From the NCBI GenBank assembly GCA_019056875.1, contig DXJA01000096.1, positions 1 to 9,165 on the forward strand: DNA of 9,165 bases. Reading direction: 5' to 3'. How positions within the stretch are numbered: the stretch's first letter is position 1; every line of letters begins with the position of its first letter. This DNA is from Candidatus Jordarchaeum madagascarense. Its GTDB lineage: Archaea; Asgardarchaeota; Jordiarchaeia; Jordiarchaeales; Jordiarchaeaceae. Below the pieces are notes generated by a model, which saw only the letters and a list, made by a program, of their open reading frames with translations, was not told the origin of the DNA and made no database searches. Both the position numbers and the translations under genes were made by a program. Positions 1-6,056 of the stretch are shown here, in pieces.

Positions 1-76
1 AAACTATTTAAAAAAACCATTCCAAAAAAAGGGCGCTGAATAGCTAAATAACAACCGTTACCGATACTAACGAAGC

Positions 77-104
77 GGGAGAAGAGAAAAGAGAAGAAGA
101 GAAA
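77..104. repeat. 28-nt homopurine tract
   Basis: An uninterrupted run of purines on the + strand, built from GAA/GAGA units, sits about 170 bases ahead of the surface-protein start. Nothing else recognisable was found in positions 1-260, which are A-rich. An antisense frame through this area overlaps the signal-peptide coding region and looks like a shadow. The tract may simply reflect low-complexity intergenic DNA. Confidence 0.5.
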
Positions 105-275
105 TAAACTGAAACAGGCAATTCCCCCCTTTTGCGGTTCACAGATAAGAAGTAGAAAAGGGAAACAAGGCCTCCAAAACTAAAATAAACGCGGAGCCTT
201 GCCCTTTGTAGAAACTTGATTGCTTCTACTAAAAAACACAAACAACCATAAAAAAATAAAATATAAGGGAGAATT

Positions 276-500
276 ATGAGAAACAACATCAGGAGAAATA
301 AGAAAGCCTTAATGATAACGATAGTCTTATCAGCGGTTCTCCTCACAACCACAGTCCTCGCGGTTACCACAATCCAGAATCAGGCGCAGAGCCAAAACCA
401 GAACGCGTATCCGCTCATCAACTTGTACCTGCAGGGTGTCTTCCAAAACCCTAACGACATCATCATTCTACCAAAGTATGTCATCTCAGATAACTACTAA
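276..500 (+). CDS. N-terminal (signal peptide) part of a split NosD-like surface protein
   Basis: This 74-residue frame opens with ATG 276, four bases after a good Shine-Dalgarno GGGAG (267-271). Residues 1-10 are basic (RNNIRRNKK) and residues 11-30 form a hydrophobic segment (LMITIVLSAVLLTTTVLAV), a classical secretion signal. An Asn/Gln-rich linker and a short segment ending in PKYVISDNY follow. It stops at TAA 498-500, whose last A is the first base of the ATG of the next frame. That next frame carries the repeat body and membrane anchor but no signal peptide, so the two probably descend from one gene. A single-base deletion near 490-500 or a sequencing error would explain the split; reinitiation at TAATG is the alternative. 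Alone, this product would be a tiny secreted peptide. The secretion signal is clear; independent function is doubtful. Confidence 0.75.
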   Translation: MRNNIRRNKKALMITIVLSAVLLTTTVLAVTTIQNQAQSQNQNAYPLINLYLQGVFQNPNDIIILPKYVISDNY

Positions 501-1774
501 TGAACGGAAGCGTCTACACTGAAACGATAGTTGTAACTGTGGACAACATAGTGATAGACGGAAACGGATCCATCGTACTGGGCTCCGGATCCGGGTACGG
601 CTTCAACTTAAACGGCAGAAGCAACGTAACCATCTACAACGTCACAGTCACCGGGTGGCAAGTCGGCTTCTACCTATACTCCAGCTCCAAGAATAATCTT
701 ACTGGTAACACCGCCAGCCACAACACTATATACGGCTTCGTCCTAGACTTCAGCTCAAACAACAATATTCTTTATGCTAACAACGCAAACAACAACACTG
801 AATACGGCTTTGCCCTAGACTCCACCTCAAACAATAATACTTTTAGGATTAACACCGCAAACTACAACACTGAATACGGCTTTGCCCTAGACTCCACCTC
901 AAACAATACTCTTTTGGGTAATACCGCAAACTACAACACTCTATGTGGCTTCGCCCTAAACTTCAGCTCTTACAATAATCTTACGGGTAACACTGCAAAC
1001 AACAACACTCAATATGGTTTTGCCCTGTTCTCCAGCTCAAACAATAATCTTACTGGTAACACCGCAAACTACAACGGCTACGGCGGCTTCTACATAGACC
1101 CCAGCTGGTACAACACCCTTACGGATAACAATGCAGACTACAACACTCTATACGGCTTTCACGTGTACAACAGCTCGAACAACAATCTTACGGGTAACAG
1201 TGCAAGCAACAACAACGGCTATGGTTTCTATTTGAGTGGGAATTCTACTGGTAACAATATCACAGGTAATACTGCTTTAAACAATACAAATGGAGGATAC
1301 GACTGGTCTACTTGTACTGGCATCAATGATTTTACGGGTTGTGTGGTGGCTTACTATCTGTGTGTGAATGTTACGGATACTTCAGGTTCCCCGCTGTCTG
1401 GCGCGGATGTTGAGGTTCTGAGCAATGGAACGGTTATATACACTACTACAACGGGCTCGAACGGTCTCACCTCTTGGATCGATGTCCCCTATCAAACTCT
1501 CATGACAGACGGTACGACGACTAATAACACTATCACTGTCACTGTACAGTATTCCGGTTCAAACATTACGAGAACAGTGGATATGTCCTCGTCGCATGTA
1601 GAGACATTCCAGTTCCCGAAGGCGGCTGGGTCGTCTTTGATACTTCCTGTGCTGCTGTTGGCTGGAACGCAGGGCGGTGTTAGTCCTATGGTTTACGTTG
1701 CTGTGGGCATTGCTGTTGTGGGTGTGGCGATTGTTGCTGGTTTGGTCTACTACTTCCGAAGAATGAAAGCTTAA
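500..1774 (+). CDS. NosD-like right-handed beta-helix repeat surface protein, body and C-terminal anchor
   Basis: This 424-residue frame begins at ATG 500, within the stop of the preceding frame; an in-frame TAA at 491-493 blocks any upstream extension. Residues 1-60 contain NIVIDGNGSIVLGSGSGYGF, typical of the first turns of NosD/parallel beta-helix proteins. Residues 61 to about 269 hold eight full 23-24-residue repeats and a ninth degenerate one, with consensus SSNNNLTGNTANYNTxYGF. These are rich in N-x-S/T sequons, suggesting heavy N-glycosylation outside the cell. Residues from about 285 to 372 look like an Ig-like/carboxypeptidase-regulatory beta domain (VTDTSGSPLSGADVEV). Residues 397-418 form a transmembrane helix followed by RRMKA, a C-terminal membrane anchor. 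The likely role is as an S-layer-associated or adhesive exoprotein; no catalytic motif is visible. Coding style switches from A+C-rich in the repeats to G+T-rich after about 1320. Without the signal peptide in the upstream frame it would not be exported correctly. Confidence 0.85.
   Translation: MNGSVYTETIVVTVDNIVIDGNGSIVLGSGSGYGFNLNGRSNVTIYNVTVTGWQVGFYLYSSSKNNLTGNTASHNTIYGFVLDFSSNNNILYANNANNNTEYGFALDSTSNNNTFRINTANYNTEYGFALDSTSNNTLLGNTANYNTLCGFALNFSSYNNLTGNTANNNTQYGFALFSSSNNNLTGNTANYNGYGGFYIDPSWYNTLTDNNADYNTLYGFHVYNSSNNNLTGNSASNNNGYGFYLSGNSTGNNITGNTALNNTNGGYDWSTCTGINDFTGCVVAYYLCVNVTDTSGSPLSGADVEVLSNGTVIYTTTTGSNGLTSWIDVPYQTLMTDGTTTNNTITVTVQYSGSNITRTVDMSSSHVETFQFPKAAGSSLILPVLLLAGTQGGVSPMVYVAVGIAVVGVAIVAGLVYYFRRMKA
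680..1306 (+). repeat. Tandem 69-72 bp coding repeats of the beta-helix protein
   Basis: Units start at 680, 752, 824, 896, 965, 1034, 1103 and 1172, and a degenerate ninth starts at 1241. The first three units are 72 bp (24 residues) and the next five are 69 bp (23 residues). Each encodes an N-rich turn (NNNLTGNTAN) and a Y/GF strand. Positions 792-836 and 864-908 are identical over 45 bases, with near-identity continuing upstream, which points to recent duplication of one unit. Confidence 0.9.
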
Positions 1775-1798
1775 AATAGGGGCTAGAAGACTCCTTGA

Positions 1799-1837
1799 CC
1801 GATTGTTCGGGAGCCTTGCTCTACGCTCCTTTTTTTA
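1799..1837 (+). terminator. Hairpin plus T-tract terminator after the surface-protein gene
   Basis: GGAGC at 1810-1814 pairs with GCTCC at 1825-1829 around a 10-base loop, directly followed by seven T (1830-1836). A second small hairpin, CCGA/TCGG (1799-1802 with 1807-1810), shares bases with the first, so the two are mutually exclusive. The position 25-60 bases after the stop codon fits transcript termination. Confidence 0.65.
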
Positions 1838-1840
1838 TTT

Positions 1841-2292
1841 TATTTTAAATATTGGTATTGAAAGCAGCATTAGAAAAATTATACTGTCTGTGTGTGGGTT
1901 TCGATTCTGTTTCGGCTTTCTGATTTTTTTGGTGTATGAAAGACTTTTATCCTGTTTTCGGTCCACCAGATTAGGATTGAAAAAATGGTCGATGAATAAT
2001 TGGATATATGTACATGTTAATGGGAAGAAGGATGAGGAGTATTATCAAATTCTTGATTATTATTGTTATTTTAATTTTTATAAGTTAGGTAAATATCTAG
2101 CGTCAGGGTTATTAGAGTTGGGTTTGTGGTATGCTGACAAGTGGTGGGGATTGCTACTGTGAGGTTTTTTGGTTGTTATGCAGCTTTTATTACTTGTACT
2201 CCCGATTTAAAGTATAGAAAAGGTAATTAAACTGCGAGTTTAAGTAGCCTGATAGCCTATATCTTAATCCTTAAATATCTCAAAAACAATGG
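1841..2292. other. Gene-poor intergenic stretch
   Basis: This T- and G-rich stretch contains no reading frame I can support. An open frame from 1803 to 2162 starts at a TTG inside the terminator hairpin, has no Shine-Dalgarno, and its translation is an aromatic-rich, low-complexity sequence typical of chance reading through T-rich DNA. An internal ATG at 1992 would give 56 residues (MNNWIYVHVNGKKDEEYYQ...) with no ribosome-binding site close by. No tRNA-like fold or insertion-sequence end was seen. It could hold a decayed gene that I do not recognise. Confidence 0.5.
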
Positions 2293-2305
2293 TTTTATTA
2301 TAAAA
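2293..2305 (+). promoter_or_regulatory. Probable TATA box for the zinc-ribbon gene
   Basis: TTTTATTATAAAA, centred near 2299, would place transcription start at about 2325 with archaeal spacing. That nearly coincides with the candidate start codons GTG 2321, ATG 2330 and ATG 2339, none of which has a Shine-Dalgarno. Leaderless or near-leaderless translation from ATG 2330 or 2339 is the natural reading. Confidence 0.45.
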
Positions 2306-2320
2306 TTCCTAAAAAATAAT

Positions 2321-2803
2321 GTGAGTGAGATGGAAAGTATGGCTGATGAATATGCAGATGTCTTCACGTGTATAAAATGTAGAAATCCGAGAATAACGAA
2401 ATCAGCAAGGGTGGTAAAAAACAACGCCATAATCATTGGGAGATGCCTCAAGGGACACGACTTCGACCTCAAACTACCAATGGAAAACGAGCACAAGTGG
2501 ATCGGCCACCTGAGAGACAGCATATACAAATGTAAATGCGGCATGCCCCTTGAAGAACACAAGGTAAAGGTGGGAAAAAAGAAAACCCAGCTAATACTAA
2601 AATGCACAAAACACAAACAGGTAGTCACGATAGACACCATACTATGGAACACAATCTCAACGGACAGAGAAACCCAAAAAACCTTGGAAAAAGGATATTA
2701 TCCAGAGCGGTACGAAATCAGCACCGATTATAAAAAACCCAAAAAAGAAATAGTTAAAATCGAAAAGAAAGAGCCAGAAAAACCACAAAAATGGCAAAAT
2801 TAG
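2321..2803 (+). CDS. Cys/His-rich, zinc-ribbon-like protein of unknown function
   Basis: The frame encodes 160 residues from GTG 2321, or 157/154 from ATG 2330/2339, which fit the upstream TATA box better. Two putative zinc sites are visible. The first is C17-x2-C20 with C42-x3-H46 (GRCLKGH). The second is C71-x-C73 and H80 with C95-x2-H98 (KCTKH). The spacing suggests two degenerate zinc ribbons built from beta hairpins, the kind used for nucleic-acid or protein binding. The last 25 residues are highly charged Lys/Glu/Pro-rich (KKEIVKIEKKEPEKPQK) and probably disordered. There is no signal peptide or membrane segment, so it should be cytoplasmic. The 3' half is strongly A+C-rich on the coding strand, unlike the preceding intergenic DNA. 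It stands alone and is convergent with the next gene. I do not recognise the family. Confidence 0.8.
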   Translation: MSEMESMADEYADVFTCIKCRNPRITKSARVVKNNAIIIGRCLKGHDFDLKLPMENEHKWIGHLRDSIYKCKCGMPLEEHKVKVGKKKTQLILKCTKHKQVVTIDTILWNTISTDRETQKTLEKGYYPERYEISTDYKKPKKEIVKIEKKEPEKPQKWQN

Positions 2804-2870
2804 AACATAACACACTAAAAAGACAAACCCAACCCAAATCCTAAGAAGCGTAAAACCACACAAACCATTC

Positions 2871-3125
2871 TTATCTTTTCATACTTAGATACTCATTCAA
2901 ATAGGCTTTCAGCCCTTCTGCCCCAGCGGCTCGGACAGCTAGTTCTTTATCTCCACTAATTTTTATTACCAGGTCATCAATGGAGTAATCCAACTCCAGT
3001 GAGTCATCATTAGCATAATCCACATCTAGCACGCTACCAACTCTAACTGTGCAGCTTCTCTTCCCCTCAACAATCCTTGTTACGTATTCCCCGCTAGCAT
3101 AATCCCAACCCTTTGTTATTTTCAT
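2871..3125 (-). CDS. Small unrecognised protein (84 aa)
   Basis: The chosen start is ATG 3125 (MKITKGWDYASGEYV) because a Shine-Dalgarno-like AGAGGT lies ten bases upstream on the minus strand. A TTG at 3146 would add seven residues but has no such motif. The protein is acidic in the middle (VLDVDYANDDSLELDYSIDD) and ends in a likely helix, ELAVRAAGAEGLKAYLNEYL. The pattern of beta strands followed by a helix with R-A-A-x-x-x-x-L-x-x-Y-L is faintly like the KEOPS subunit Pcc1, but the N-terminal half does not match and I do not assign that name. It has no signal peptide or membrane segment. It is convergent with the zinc-ribbon gene and divergent from iorA. Confidence 0.65.
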   Translation of the reverse strand: MKITKGWDYASGEYVTRIVEGKRSCTVRVGSVLDVDYANDDSLELDYSIDDLVIKISGDKELAVRAAGAEGLKAYLNEYLSMKR

Positions 3126-3197
3126 CTCCCACAATACCTCTAGCAATACCTTATTTTTGAACCATAAAAATTTTCTTAAAAAAATTGAGACTAAAAT

Positions 3198-3317
3198 CCA
3201 AATATGGTTCGATGAAGAGCAGAGTTAAATTTCGCTTAACGAATAGAACCAATCGAAACATTTACTACTGTTTAATCTTCATCGCCCAAATTGGTTTTGG
3301 TAAGGTGGGATTCCTTA
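3198..3317. other. Intergenic inverted-repeat cluster, possible structured RNA or operator
   Basis: Read on the + strand, CGATGAAGA (3210-3218) is perfectly complementary to TCTTCATCG (3276-3284). CCAA (3198-3201) and TTGG (3291-3294) flank that stem. Inside it, TTAAAT (3225-3230) can pair with GTTTAA (3270-3275), and TTCG/CGAA (3231-3234 with 3240-3243) forms a small hairpin. A separate hairpin TAAGG/CCTTA (3301-3305 with 3313-3317) follows. Competing pairings also exist: TGGTTC 3205-3210 with GAACCA 3246-3251, and AACCAAT 3247-3253 with ATTGGTT 3290-3296. The region lies upstream of the iorA TATA box, so it is not part of that leader. It may be a small RNA, possibly driven by the A/T-rich box near 3163-3172, or a binding platform between two divergent promoters. 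Confidence 0.4.
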
Positions 3318-3330
3318 ACTTTTGAGGTTA

Positions 3331-3343
3331 GATTTTTATATAG
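3331..3343 (+). promoter_or_regulatory. TATA box of the iorAB operon
   Basis: TTTTTATATAG at 3333-3343 is close to the archaeal TATA consensus. Centred near 3339, it predicts transcription start around 3365, giving a leader of roughly 20-30 bases before iorA. The purine-containing GAGGTTAGA just upstream could serve as a BRE, though it is not a strong match. Confidence 0.65.
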
Positions 3344-3365
3344 AGTAGAATAACGTTTCAATAGA

Positions 3366-3410
3366 ATGATTATTACTTTTTCTTGGAGGTGCCAACCATT
3401 AAAGAATTAA
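3366..3410 (+). other. Possible leaderless upstream ORF overlapping the iorA start
   Basis: ATG 3366 sits at the transcription start predicted from the TATA box and opens 14 codons (MIITFSWRCQPLKN) ending in TAA 3408-3410, out of frame with iorA and overlapping its first codons. If translated leaderlessly it could couple to or compete with iorA initiation. Alternatively it is chance, or it marks a one-base error in the T-run at 3376-3384, since one extra T would join this ATG in frame to iorA. No homology can be judged for so short a peptide. Confidence 0.3.
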
Positions 3411-5344
3411 TTAGCCGAGAAAAGGGCAAAAAAGTCGTGATGCTCGGAAACGAAGCCATGGCCCGAGGAGCCCTAGAAGCCGGAATAGGGTTCGCAAGCA
3501 CCTACCCGGGAACACCGGCAAGCGAAGTCGGAGATAGCATCGCCGCCATAGCAGAACAAATACCAGGACTAGTATTCCAATACTCCACAAACGAGTACGT
3601 CGCACTGGAAAACGCAATCGGAGCCAGCTGGACCGGAGTCCGATCACTATGTACCATGAAGATGGTTGGAATGAATGTTGCAGCCGACCCCCTGTTTACA
3701 CTAGCATACAGCGGCGTCGTCGGCGGACTCGTTATAATTAACGGTGGAGATCCCAGTGCATTATCCAGCACGAATGAACAGGACAACCGATACTATGGAC
3801 TGCACGCCCGCATTCCGGTTGTGGAACCCTCAAGTACACAGGAGAGCAAGGATTTTCTGGTCGAAGCGTTTAACATATCTGAGAAGTATGATGTGCCAGT
3901 AATTGTGAACAGCACCGCTCGGGCTTGTCACGCAGTAGGAGTCGTGGAACTGGGAGAACTCAAGGACCCGCCAAAGGAGGGATACTTCAAGAAAAACTGG
4001 GGAAAATACTACAACGCCCAAGCGCTGACGGTAATGAACCATCAGAAACTACTCAGTAATCAGAACAAAATTATACAGGAATATGCTCCCGTCACAAAAC
4101 TGAATAGAATACTGCCCGGCGATTCTAAAACAGGAATAATAACCTCAGGAATGTCTTATGACTATACGCTGGAAGCCTTAGACATTCTTGGAATCTATAA
4201 TGTACCAATTCTGAAACTCGGGCTGGTGTATCCGCTCTCACCCAAACAAATCACGGACTTTGCCTCTAAATTAGAGCAACTAATCATAATGGAGGAACTA
4301 GACCCCTTCTTGGAGGGAGAAGTTAAAAAAATAGCCTACGACCAGGGCCTCGAAATCCCCATAAGAGGAAAGGACCTCTTCCCATCGGCAGGAGAACTGA
4401 ACACCGACATAGCAATCAAGGCTTACGCCCAAGTATTCAACAAAACCCCACCCATAGACACCAGCGACCTAGACATGAAGGTGCTCGGAGCAGCATTAAT
4501 ACTGCCCATGAGGACACCAAACATGTGCCCCGGCTGCCCCCACAGAGCCACATACTACGCAATCAAAAAAGCCGTGGAAGGCAAGAACTACGATGTGGTG
4601 TGGGCAAACGACATAGGTTGTTACGCCATGGGAGCACTTGCACCCTTTAACATGGGTGATTTAATGACCTGCATGTCTGCTGGTGAGAGCATCGCATCGG
4701 GTATGAGCTACAAGACTAAGAATCAGAAAATGGTTGCTTTTATCGGTGATTCAACGTTTCTACATACAGGTGTTCCAGGGCTTTTGAACGCGGTTTGGAA
4801 TGACGCAGATCTTCTTCTGGTCATTATGGATAATCGCTGGACAGCCATGACCGGCCACCAGCCTACCCCGGCATCGGGTGTTGACTGGTCGGGAAAAAAA
4901 GCCAAGTCCGTGAACATTAGGGACATCGTATCGGCTCTCGGTGTGGACTACGTTCGTATCGCTGATCCGTTTAACGTAAAGAACACGATTGCAATTTTCG
5001 AGGAAGCCATGAAGAAGACCGGCGTGCGAGTGGTTATATCCCAGCAGGAATGCATCCTAGAAACTAGAAGACGTGCCAGATCGACCATGGAGGCTCGCAA
5101 GGAGAAAGGTGTCAGACTATACATTGACGTCAACGAGGATGCCTGCATCTTCTGCGAGGAGTGCATCAAGGAGTTCGGTTGTCCCGCAATGACAGTTACA
5201 GAATTTGAAGGCGAGAAAGTTTCACAAATAGAATTGTCCCGCTGCGTGGAATGCATGGTGTGCAAGCAACTCTGCAAAGGCTGCGCAATCAGCGTAACCA
5301 AGGTTTGGCCAGGCACAACAATACTGGAGGAAGGCAAGAAATGA
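3389..5344 (+). CDS. iorA: Indolepyruvate:ferredoxin oxidoreductase, alpha subunit
   Basis: IorA with IorB oxidatively decarboxylates aryl pyruvates (indolepyruvate, phenylpyruvate) to aryl-acetyl-CoA, reducing ferredoxin, in the cytoplasm. Numbering from an alternative TTG 3383 gives 653 residues, the usual family length. The N-terminal pyrimidine-binding domain starts at VMLGNEAMARGALEAG (19-34) with YPGTPASE (41-48). MCPGCPHR (381-388) opens the TPP-binding domain, where GDSTFLHTG (455-463) and IMDN (481-484) form the GD...N thiamine-diphosphate motif. The ferredoxin-like C-terminus has C588, C591, C594 and C600-P, then C621, C624, C627, C631 and C634, for two [4Fe-4S] clusters. GTG 3389 (MPTIKELI) is preferred by homologue-like length. 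However, GGAGGTG (3385-3391) would best serve a start near ATT 3398, so the true start is unsettled. Its TGA overlaps the ATG of iorB. Confidence 0.96.
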   Translation: MPTIKELISREKGKKVVMLGNEAMARGALEAGIGFASTYPGTPASEVGDSIAAIAEQIPGLVFQYSTNEYVALENAIGASWTGVRSLCTMKMVGMNVAADPLFTLAYSGVVGGLVIINGGDPSALSSTNEQDNRYYGLHARIPVVEPSSTQESKDFLVEAFNISEKYDVPVIVNSTARACHAVGVVELGELKDPPKEGYFKKNWGKYYNAQALTVMNHQKLLSNQNKIIQEYAPVTKLNRILPGDSKTGIITSGMSYDYTLEALDILGIYNVPILKLGLVYPLSPKQITDFASKLEQLIIMEELDPFLEGEVKKIAYDQGLEIPIRGKDLFPSAGELNTDIAIKAYAQVFNKTPPIDTSDLDMKVLGAALILPMRTPNMCPGCPHRATYYAIKKAVEGKNYDVVWANDIGCYAMGALAPFNMGDLMTCMSAGESIASGMSYKTKNQKMVAFIGDSTFLHTGVPGLLNAVWNDADLLLVIMDNRWTAMTGHQPTPASGVDWSGKKAKSVNIRDIVSALGVDYVRIADPFNVKNTIAIFEEAMKKTGVRVVISQQECILETRRRARSTMEARKEKGVRLYIDVNEDACIFCEECIKEFGCPAMTVTEFEGEKVSQIELSRCVECMVCKQLCKGCAISVTKVWPGTTILEEGKK

Positions 5345-5985
5345 AGAAAATCAACGTATACATCTGTGGGATCGGAGGGCAGGGCACGATGACTTTGGGT
5401 CAGCTTTTGAAGCAGGCTGGTCTCGAGGAGGGTATGGTTGTTACTGGTACGGAGTCTAGGGGTGCTTCTCAGCGTGAGGGTTCTGTGGATAGTCATGTGA
5501 GATTTGCGGTTTTTGAGAAGGGTGAAAAGTTTGATGAGCGGAGATCCATTCACTCGTCTCTCATTCCGGCTCGTCAGGCTGACCTCTATTTGAGCATGGA
5601 AATGTCGGAGACTCTCAGAAATATTAAGTATGTTTCCGAGGACGGCATAATTATTTTGAACAAGTATGAGATCTGGCCTCCTCAGGTTAGAACTGGGGAA
5701 ATGGAATATCCTGCGCTTGACAAGGTTGTAGAGAACGTGAAGCAGTTTAACAAGAACGTGTATTTGGTCAACGCCAACAAATTGTCTGAGGAGAAATACG
5801 GGGACTACTCCGGGGTCAACATGATTTTTCTAGGAATGGCTATGGCTACGGGAAAGATTCCGGTGAAGTTGGAGACCGTTGAACGGATTATCCGGGAACA
5901 GATGTGGAACCCGGAGAAGAGCATTGAACAGTTCAGGCTCGGTCTCGAAGAAGGAAAGAAAATTCTGAAAGCTGGTTCTGCTTAA
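5341..5985 (+). CDS. iorB: Indolepyruvate:ferredoxin oxidoreductase, beta subunit
   Basis: This 214-residue subunit belongs to the pyruvate ferredoxin oxidoreductase gamma/catalytic-domain family and completes the IorAB heterodimer or heterotetramer. ATG 5341 overlaps the iorA stop (ATGA), and GGAGG lies at 5326-5330, so translation is probably coupled. An in-frame upstream extension to 5251 exists but runs through iorA and is not used. The N-terminus MKKINVYICGIGGQGTMTLG carries the diagnostic GxGGQG loop (residues 10-15). It is followed by TGTESRGASQREGSVDSHVR, the conserved segment seen in IorB and other gamma-type subunits. There are no Cys clusters, as expected, because the iron-sulfur centres reside in IorA. 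Length is slightly above the roughly 200 residues common for the family. Its early codons are G+T-rich, in contrast with the A+C-rich 5' half of iorA. Confidence 0.95.
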   Translation: MKKINVYICGIGGQGTMTLGQLLKQAGLEEGMVVTGTESRGASQREGSVDSHVRFAVFEKGEKFDERRSIHSSLIPARQADLYLSMEMSETLRNIKYVSEDGIIILNKYEIWPPQVRTGEMEYPALDKVVENVKQFNKNVYLVNANKLSEEKYGDYSGVNMIFLGMAMATGKIPVKLETVERIIREQMWNPEKSIEQFRLGLEEGKKILKAGSA

Positions 5986-6014
5986 CCCTCTTCTAGAAAA
6001 TGTGATATTTTATT

Positions 6015-6037
6015 GGGAGAATTTCCCTATCTTTTTT
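6015..6037 (+). terminator. Terminator between convergent iorB and the thioesterase gene
   Basis: A short hairpin GGGA/TCCC (6015-6018 with 6024-6027, five-base loop) is followed by TTTTTT at 6032-6037, 30-50 bases after the iorB stop. On the other strand the A-run at 6049-6054 reads as TTTTTT just after the thioesterase stop, so the 71-base gap can end transcripts from both sides. Confidence 0.5.
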
Positions 6038-6056
6038 ATTATTTTAGCAAAAAATC

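Noticed and set aside
44..370. 108-residue minus-strand frame across the left edge
   Set aside because: It starts antisense to the signal-peptide coding region and runs through A-rich noncoding sequence; its hydrophobic composition is what antisense A-rich DNA gives.
1850..1870. CRISPR-repeat-like end (ATTGAAAGC) near 1857, and a GTTTCAAT-like string near 3355
   Set aside because: Each occurs once, with no regularly spaced copies nearby; there is no array.
1803..2162. 119-residue + strand open frame in the gap after the surface-protein gene
   Set aside because: It starts with TTG inside the terminator hairpin, lacks a Shine-Dalgarno, and encodes an aromatic low-complexity sequence expected from T-rich noncoding DNA.
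2257..2652. 131-residue minus-strand frame opposite the zinc-ribbon gene
   Set aside because: It is antisense to a frame with conserved-looking Cys/His pairs; its His/Ser/Leu-rich, Phe-rich composition is typical of a shadow frame.
3203..3222. TGGTTCGAT resembling a tRNA T-loop
   Set aside because: There is no acceptor or anticodon stem around it, and the bases pair better within the inverted-repeat cluster.
5251..5340. N-terminal extension of the iorB frame
   Set aside because: It lies entirely within the iorA Fe-S coding region; the GxGGQG motif is correctly placed from ATG 5341, which forms an ATGA overlap.
4948..5553. 201-residue minus-strand frame across the iorA/iorB junction
   Set aside because: It is antisense to two confidently identified genes and lacks any recognisable motif.
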